64,000 nucleotides of DNA from VFJZ01 sp046598415 (GTDB taxonomy: Bacteria; Actinomycetota; Thermoleophilia; Gaiellales; F1-60-MAGs149). Positions 60,043-64,000 of the stretch are shown here, piece after piece (the stretch's first letter is position 1; the number at the start of each line of letters is the position of its first letter). The DNA is taken from positions 43,297 to 107,296 of the forward strand of contig JBKJIG010000034.1 of NCBI GenBank assembly GCA_046598415.1, in the 5' to 3' direction. The notes under the pieces were generated by a model. That model did no database searches and was not told the DNA's origin. It saw only the letters and a program-made list of their open reading frames with translations. Both the position numbers and the translations under genes were made by a program.

Positions 60043-60939
60043 ATGACGGGCCAGAGAGGATCGCGTTCATGGCTCGGGCTGCGTCCTCATCACCATCGCG
60101 CGCCGCACCTGCCGTGGCTCGTGAACTTCTTCAACGACCGCGGCACGCACCTCGCCGCGATGATCGCGTACTACGCGCTGCTGTCGTTCGTGCCGCTGCT
60201 CTTCCTGCTGCTGTTCCCGCTCCAGTTCGTCGGGCAGCAGACCGAGTCGAGCTTCCTGATCCGCCAGCTGTCGCAGGCGTTTCCCGGCCAGTCGGTGTCC
60301 GACATCGTCCAGGTCGTGAACGACCTGCGCGGGCCGGCGTCGACCCTCGGACTGATCGGCCTCGTGATCCTGCTGTGGTCGTCGCTGGGGCTGTTGTCGG
60401 CGATCGGCTCGGCCCTGAACATCATCTACGAGGTGCCGAACCGCCCGTTCCTGCAGCAGAAGGCGCAGACGCTCGTGCTGGTGCTGGGGTCGATCATCGG
60501 CCTCTTCACCCTGCTGACGGCGACCACCGCCCTGTCGGCCTGGGCGAAGGACTACACCAACACCGTCTTCGGCCTGCTCTCGATCGAGGAGCTGCTCGGA
60601 CTGATGTTCTCGAGCATCGTCACCGTCGCGTTCCTGTTCGTCGTGTACCGCTACGTCCCGAACACGACGGTCACGTCGAAGGAGGTGCTGCCCGGCGTCA
60701 TCTTCTCGACCGTGACCATGCAGGCCGGCTTCTTCTTCCTGCCGCTGTACGTCGACGTGATCGACACCGTCGCCTCACTGAAGGCCCTCGGCGGCATCGT
60801 GGTGCTGCTCATCTGGTTCTTCCTGATGGGCAACATCCTGCTGCTCGGTGCCGAGATCAACTGGTGGTACGGCCGCGGGCGCCACGGCGTGCAGCGCAAC
60901 GGCGCCGAGCCGCCGAGCGACGATCCGAAGGCCGGCTAG
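60043..60939 (+). CDS. YihY/BrkB-family membrane protein
   Basis: A 298-aa polytopic protein of the YihY/virulence-factor BrkB family with about six helices. Typical segments are HLAAMIAYYALLSFVPLLFLLL, IGSALNIIYEVPNRPFLQQK and the later VYRYVPNTTVTSKEVLPGVIF. The old RNase BN label for this family is not supported; a transport or envelope role is likely. ATG 60043 is chosen from promoter spacing, with ATG 60040 equally close. It is convergent with the protease gene. Confidence 0.92.
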   Translation: MTGQRGSRSWLGLRPHHHRAPHLPWLVNFFNDRGTHLAAMIAYYALLSFVPLLFLLLFPLQFVGQQTESSFLIRQLSQAFPGQSVSDIVQVVNDLRGPASTLGLIGLVILLWSSLGLLSAIGSALNIIYEVPNRPFLQQKAQTLVLVLGSIIGLFTLLTATTALSAWAKDYTNTVFGLLSIEELLGLMFSSIVTVAFLFVVYRYVPNTTVTSKEVLPGVIFSTVTMQAGFFFLPLYVDVIDTVASLKALGGIVVLLIWFFLMGNILLLGAEINWWYGRGRHGVQRNGAEPPSDDPKAG

Positions 60940-60945
60940 GGGACC

Positions 60946-62160
60946 TCAGCGGCGCGGGACGGTGACCTTGTACAGGCCGAGCGCGAGCTTGGGGCGGACG
61001 CGGATGTAGACGCCGCCGCGTCCCGTGATGCAGATCGCCGAGACACCGCCCGTCCACTTCAGCTTCCGCGGGCACCTGGTCCGTCGCAGGAGGTGCCAGT
61101 AGTCGGAATCGTCGTCGGACCTCGTGACGAGACCGTACAGCGTGCACGTCCGGGTGCAGCTCGCCTTCGGCTGCGCATCGGGCTTGCGGTTGTTCGGCTC
61201 GGACTCGTCGATCCTCGGCACGCGCTTCTTGGCGGCTGCCAGGGCGGCGTCGATCCTGACCAGTCCGGAGGCGTCGCGGCTCGTCGTCTTCCTGGCGTTC
61301 TGACGCAGCAGGTAGGTGATGACTTGCGGCTCGAGCACCGGGACGTCGCCCCAGATGCGCGCCGCGGCTCCCGCCACGAGCGGCGATGAGAACGACGTGC
61401 CGGAGTCTGCTGTCGACCAGGCGCCGGAAGCCTGCGGGAGCAGCAGGTGGGCGCCCGGCGCCACGATGTCGAGCTTCGACCCGCGGGCGCCGTAGCCGTC
61501 GTCCCGGCCCACGGCGACGACGTGCTGGGCATTCGCCGGCCACCGCACGGGCCCGCCACGCGTGTTGCCCGCGGCGGCGACGACGAGGGCGCCGGCCTTG
61601 ATCAGCCGATCCAGCGCGGCCTGCGCGCCCGGGGGCGCACGATCGTACTCCGCCGAAACGTTGACGACCAGCGGCTGCCCCTGCGCGACACCGGCCAGGT
61701 AGTTGAACGCGCACTTCAGCCCGTTGGCGGCGAACGCGCCTCCTGAGGTGGTGGCGCGCACGACCACGAGGGGCGAGTGCGGCGACACGCCGACCGAGCC
61801 CTTGCCGTTCGCGGGAGCGGCGGCAAGCGTCGCGACCTTCGTGCCGTGCCCGTCAGCGCTCGTGTCGTCGACGTCCGACGGATGCTTGATCGGCCGCGGC
61901 ACGCCGTTCTCAGCGGTGCAGTCGGCGCTCTCCGCCTCGAGGTAGCCGGCGAAATCGTCGAATCCTGATCGGAGACCGGAATCGACGATCGCGATCACCG
62001 GGTATCCGACGTCGCTCGGCGGGGGCGTCCAGCCGATCCTGGACTGCCAGCCGTTGCCGGGGAAGAAGGGATCGGTCGGGAGATCGGCCACCGCGAAGGC
62101 AGGCGCCGGCAGAGCAAGCGCCAGCACCGTTGCCGCCACCCTCCAAGTTCCTTTTCCCAC
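60946..62160 (-). CDS. Secreted subtilisin-like serine protease (S8 family)
   Basis: A 404-aa exported protease. After a signal peptide ending near PAFAVA (about residue 25), the catalytic Asp is in VIAIVDSG, His in DGHGTKVATLAA, the oxyanion Asn in AAAGNTRGG and Ser in GTSFSSPLVAGAAA. There is no inhibitor-type propeptide of usual length. The last 100 residues contain Cys-rich segments (CTRTC, RRTRCPRK, AICITGRGG) and look like a beta-rich accessory domain. GTG 62160 follows TAGGCT by 7 nt with GGAGAG between, so both leaderless and SD-based initiation are possible. Confidence 0.92.
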   Translation of the reverse strand: MGKGTWRVAATVLALALPAPAFAVADLPTDPFFPGNGWQSRIGWTPPPSDVGYPVIAIVDSGLRSGFDDFAGYLEAESADCTAENGVPRPIKHPSDVDDTSADGHGTKVATLAAAPANGKGSVGVSPHSPLVVVRATTSGGAFAANGLKCAFNYLAGVAQGQPLVVNVSAEYDRAPPGAQAALDRLIKAGALVVAAAGNTRGGPVRWPANAQHVVAVGRDDGYGARGSKLDIVAPGAHLLLPQASGAWSTADSGTSFSSPLVAGAAARIWGDVPVLEPQVITYLLRQNARKTTSRDASGLVRIDAALAAAKKRVPRIDESEPNNRKPDAQPKASCTRTCTLYGLVTRSDDDSDYWHLLRRTRCPRKLKWTGGVSAICITGRGGVYIRVRPKLALGLYKVTVPRR

Positions 62161-62167
62161 ACTCTCC

Positions 62168-62173
62168 AGCCTA
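62168..62173 (-). promoter_or_regulatory. -10 box TAGGCT of the subtilase gene
   Basis: TAGGCT on the minus strand is 7 nt before the GTG start and lies at the 3' end of the CDF-like gene. Confidence 0.45.
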
Positions 62174-63040
62174 CTGCCGCGAAGGCGGATTCCGAACGCG
62201 CGCTTTTTGCGAGGATCTATCAGGTTTACGTAGGTGCAAGACGATGCGGCAGCCCGGCACACGACGGCCAATGGTACCGCGCAGGACCTCGGCGATCGCC
62301 GTCATCCGTTGCGGTGTGACGTCGGCCTGCAGCGTGACGTCGATGTCGATGCGCCGCACGCCGGCCGCGGTGCGACCGACGATCCTCCCGTAGCCCACCA
62401 CCTCGGACGGCCCGGCGGCGAGCTCGTCGGAGATCGCAGCCAACTCGGTGGCGCCGACCCGTTCGCGGCCGGGCCGGGCGGCCTGGATCAGCTCGATACC
62501 GATGCGCACGACCACGCCGCTGATGAGCAGGCCGCCGACGGCGTCGGGCAGTGCGGCGTCGGCGAGCACCACGATCGCGAGCGCGCCGGCCGCCAGCACC
62601 GCCGTCGCCTGGCTGGAGCGCAGGCTGCGGGCGTCGGCGGCGAGCGCGGCCGATCCGGTCGCGACCGCCACCTTCGAGACGCGCGCGGCCACGAGGCGCG
62701 CCAGCAGCGCGCAGGCGAGCAGGCCGGCGATGCCGACGAGCGGCACGCCGACGTCGCCACCGAGGGTGCGCAGCGACGCGAAGGCGGCGACGACGCCCGC
62801 GACCACGACGATGCCGCCCTCCAGCGCACCGGCCGAGGCGGGCGTGCCGCCCGGCCGGTCCTCGTCCCGCGCGGCGAACGCCGCCACGATGGTGCGCAGC
62901 AGCTCGGCCGCGGCGTGCGTGGCCTCGGCCAGCACGGCGACCGAGCCGGTCACGAGCGCGAGCACCACCTTGGCGCCGATCAGGATCGCGCTGGTGGCGG
63001 TCGCCAGCGTCGCGGCGCGGCGGCGGGCGTCGTCGTTCAC
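62171..63040 (-). CDS. Cation diffusion facilitator-like protein with altered metal site
   Basis: A 289-aa membrane protein with the plan of CDF efflux proteins: six helices, then a cytosolic ferredoxin-like domain (VRRIDIDVTLQADVTPQRM). The metal-binding helices are unusual. Helix 2 reads AEATHAAAELL, with E/H/E instead of the usual D-x3-(H/D) pattern, and helix 5 reads ADARSLRSSQA, where active CDFs have HxxxD. Zinc transport is thus doubtful. GTG at 63040 overlaps the rdgB stop (GTGA). The protein ends in a basic tail. Confidence 0.8.
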   Translation of the reverse strand: MNDDARRRAATLATATSAILIGAKVVLALVTGSVAVLAEATHAAAELLRTIVAAFAARDEDRPGGTPASAGALEGGIVVVAGVVAAFASLRTLGGDVGVPLVGIAGLLACALLARLVAARVSKVAVATGSAALAADARSLRSSQATAVLAAGALAIVVLADAALPDAVGGLLISGVVVRIGIELIQAARPGRERVGATELAAISDELAAGPSEVVGYGRIVGRTAAGVRRIDIDVTLQADVTPQRMTAIAEVLRGTIGRRVPGCRIVLHLRKPDRSSQKARVRNPPSRQ

Positions 63041-63600
63041 CGGCCCAGCGCGGCGCGGAGCACCGCCGCTGCGCGTCCCCGGTGCGACAGCGCGTCCTTC
63101 TCGGCCGCCGACAGCTCGCCGACGGTGCGGGTCTCGCCGTCGGGCACGAAGATCGGGTCGTAGCCGAAGCCGCTCGTGCCGCGCGGGGCGGCGGCGATGG
63201 TGCCCTCGACGCGGCCCTCGGCCACCAGCTCGGATCCGTCGGCGCCGATGGCGACCAGGACGCACACGAACGCCGCGCGGCGGTCGGTGGCGTCGCCGAG
63301 CTCGTGCAGCAGGTGGGTGACGCGGCCGGCGTCGTCGAGACCGTCGCCGCCGTAGCGGGCGGAGTGGATGCCGGGAGCGCCGTCGAGCGCTTCGACGACG
63401 ATGCCGGAGTCGTCGGCGACCGTCATCGCGCCGGCTGGTGCCACCGCCGCCCCGGCGAACGCCTTGATGCGCGCGTTGGCGATGAACGTCTCGCCATCCT
63501 CCTCCGGCGCGTCGTACCCGGGCAGCGGCGCCACGTCGCAGCCGAGCAGGCGCCCCAGCTCGAGCGCCTTGTGGGCGTTCTGCGAGGCTAGATGGATCAC
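63037..63600 (-). CDS. rdgB: XTP/dITP diphosphatase (RdgB/HAM1)
   Basis: A 187-aa nucleotide-cleaning enzyme that removes dITP, XTP and related non-canonical triphosphates. It has SQNAHKALELGRLL at the N-terminus, the ADDSGIVVEALDGAPGIHSARYGG catalytic block (seen as two parts around ADDSG), and GFGYDPIFVPDG. GTG at 63600 overlaps the rph stop. The rph-rdgB pair is a common bacterial arrangement. Confidence 0.95.
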   Translation of the reverse strand: MIHLASQNAHKALELGRLLGCDVAPLPGYDAPEEDGETFIANARIKAFAGAAVAPAGAMTVADDSGIVVEALDGAPGIHSARYGGDGLDDAGRVTHLLHELGDATDRRAAFVCVLVAIGADGSELVAEGRVEGTIAAAPRGTSGFGYDPIFVPDGETRTVGELSAAEKDALSHRGRAAAVLRAALGR

Positions 63601-64000
63601 GGCTGCGCGCAGGCGCGCAGCTGCAGCGCGCGGATCTCGCGGATGCCCTGCTCGGCGAGGGCGAGGAGCCCGTCGAGGTCCTCGCGACCGAACGGCGCAC
63701 CCTCCGCGGTGCCCTGCACCTCGACGAACCGGCCGTCGCCCGTCATGACGACGTTCATGTCGGTCTCGGCGCCGACGTCTTCCACGTAGGGCAGGTCGAG
63801 CACCGGCGTGCCGTCCACGACGCCGACCGAGACGGCCGAGACCGTGTCGGTGAGCGGCAGCTCGGGCAGCTTGCCGGCGCTGACGAGGCGGCCCAGCGCG
63901 CGGTGCAGCGCGACGTAGCCGCCCGTGATGGCCGCGCAGCGCGTGCCTCCATCGGCCTGGATCACGTCGCAGTCGACCCACACCGTGCGCTCGCCGAGGC
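63597..64000 (-). CDS. rph: Ribonuclease PH, partial
   Basis: The C-terminal 133 or so residues of RNase PH, which trims tRNA 3' ends by phosphorolysis. WVDCDVIQADGGTRCAAITG and the ETDMNVVMTGDGRFVEVQGT block are characteristic. The gene runs off the window end, so its start is not visible. It overlaps rdgB by 4 bp. Confidence 0.95.
   Translation of the reverse strand, partial: LGERTVWVDCDVIQADGGTRCAAITGGYVALHRALGRLVSAGKLPELPLTDTVSAVSVGVVDGTPVLDLPYVEDVGAETDMNVVMTGDGRFVEVQGTAEGAPFGREDLDGLLALAEQGIREIRALQLRACAQP

Overview
The window is a dense, high-GC stretch of bacterial chromosome. Most genes lie on the minus strand, start codons are mostly GTG or ATG with a few TTG, and neighbouring genes are often joined by ATGA, GTGA or TTGA overlaps. 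A GuaB3-type IMP dehydrogenase paralogue, a DnaQ-UvrC hybrid nuclease behind an actinobacterial-type LexA box, frequent leaderless starts and a Mycobacterium-like hyc/hyf locus all point to Actinomycetota. My best guess is class Thermoleophilia (Solirubrobacterales or Gaiellales). That placement is inference. I saw no insertion sequence, prophage, CRISPR array, rRNA or tRNA.

Layout. 1-8 kb: an AAC(3)-like acetyltransferase, a c-di-GMP pair (HD-GYP hydrolase and PAS-GAF-GGDEF-EAL protein), a small secreted protein and an HpcH/HpaI aldolase, then a 430-bp gap with palindromic repeats. 8-20 kb: a long minus-strand catabolic and transport block, read from 20 kb down. It holds a proline-racemase-family protein with Ser in place of the first catalytic Cys, a complete heterotetrameric sarcosine-oxidase-like enzyme (SoxA, G, B, D), GlpD, GlpQ, a binding-protein ABC importer and an Rsm22-like methyltransferase. 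20-25 kb: a secreted toroid-like protein, a UbiE-like methyltransferase with a UbiA-like membrane protein, and a PhoD-like protein that appears to have lost its metal site. 25-33 kb: an ion-transport island with a YbhN-type membrane protein behind a 26-codon ORF, two tandem TrkH genes, TrkA, CorA and a KtrA/KtrB pair. 33-42 kb: housekeeping genes (lepA, murJ, rpsT, acpS, a Fur-family gene, glmM, rpsI, rplM) around an unusual secreted fusion of an osmoprotectant-binding domain, GerMN, a peptidoglycan-binding domain and an L,D-transpeptidase. 42-49 kb: a HIT protein and a six-gene hydrogenase-4/formate-hydrogenlyase-like complex without its ferredoxin subunit. 49-64 kb: guaA, guaB3, a PfkB kinase, a D,D-carboxypeptidase, a LysM protein, pyrF, the SOS-type nuclease, HU, pyrE, a roadblock protein, BrkB, a subtilase, a CDF-like protein, rdgB and the 3' part of rph.

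The most interesting items are the osmoprotectant-binding/L,D-transpeptidase fusion, the hydrogenase-like complex whose catalytic subunit ends at the mature C-terminus, the sarcosine-oxidase plus Ser/Cys proline-racemase operon, the LexA box before the DnaQ-UvrC hybrid, and a recurrent TANNNT box 6-10 nt before start codons that indicates leaderless transcription.
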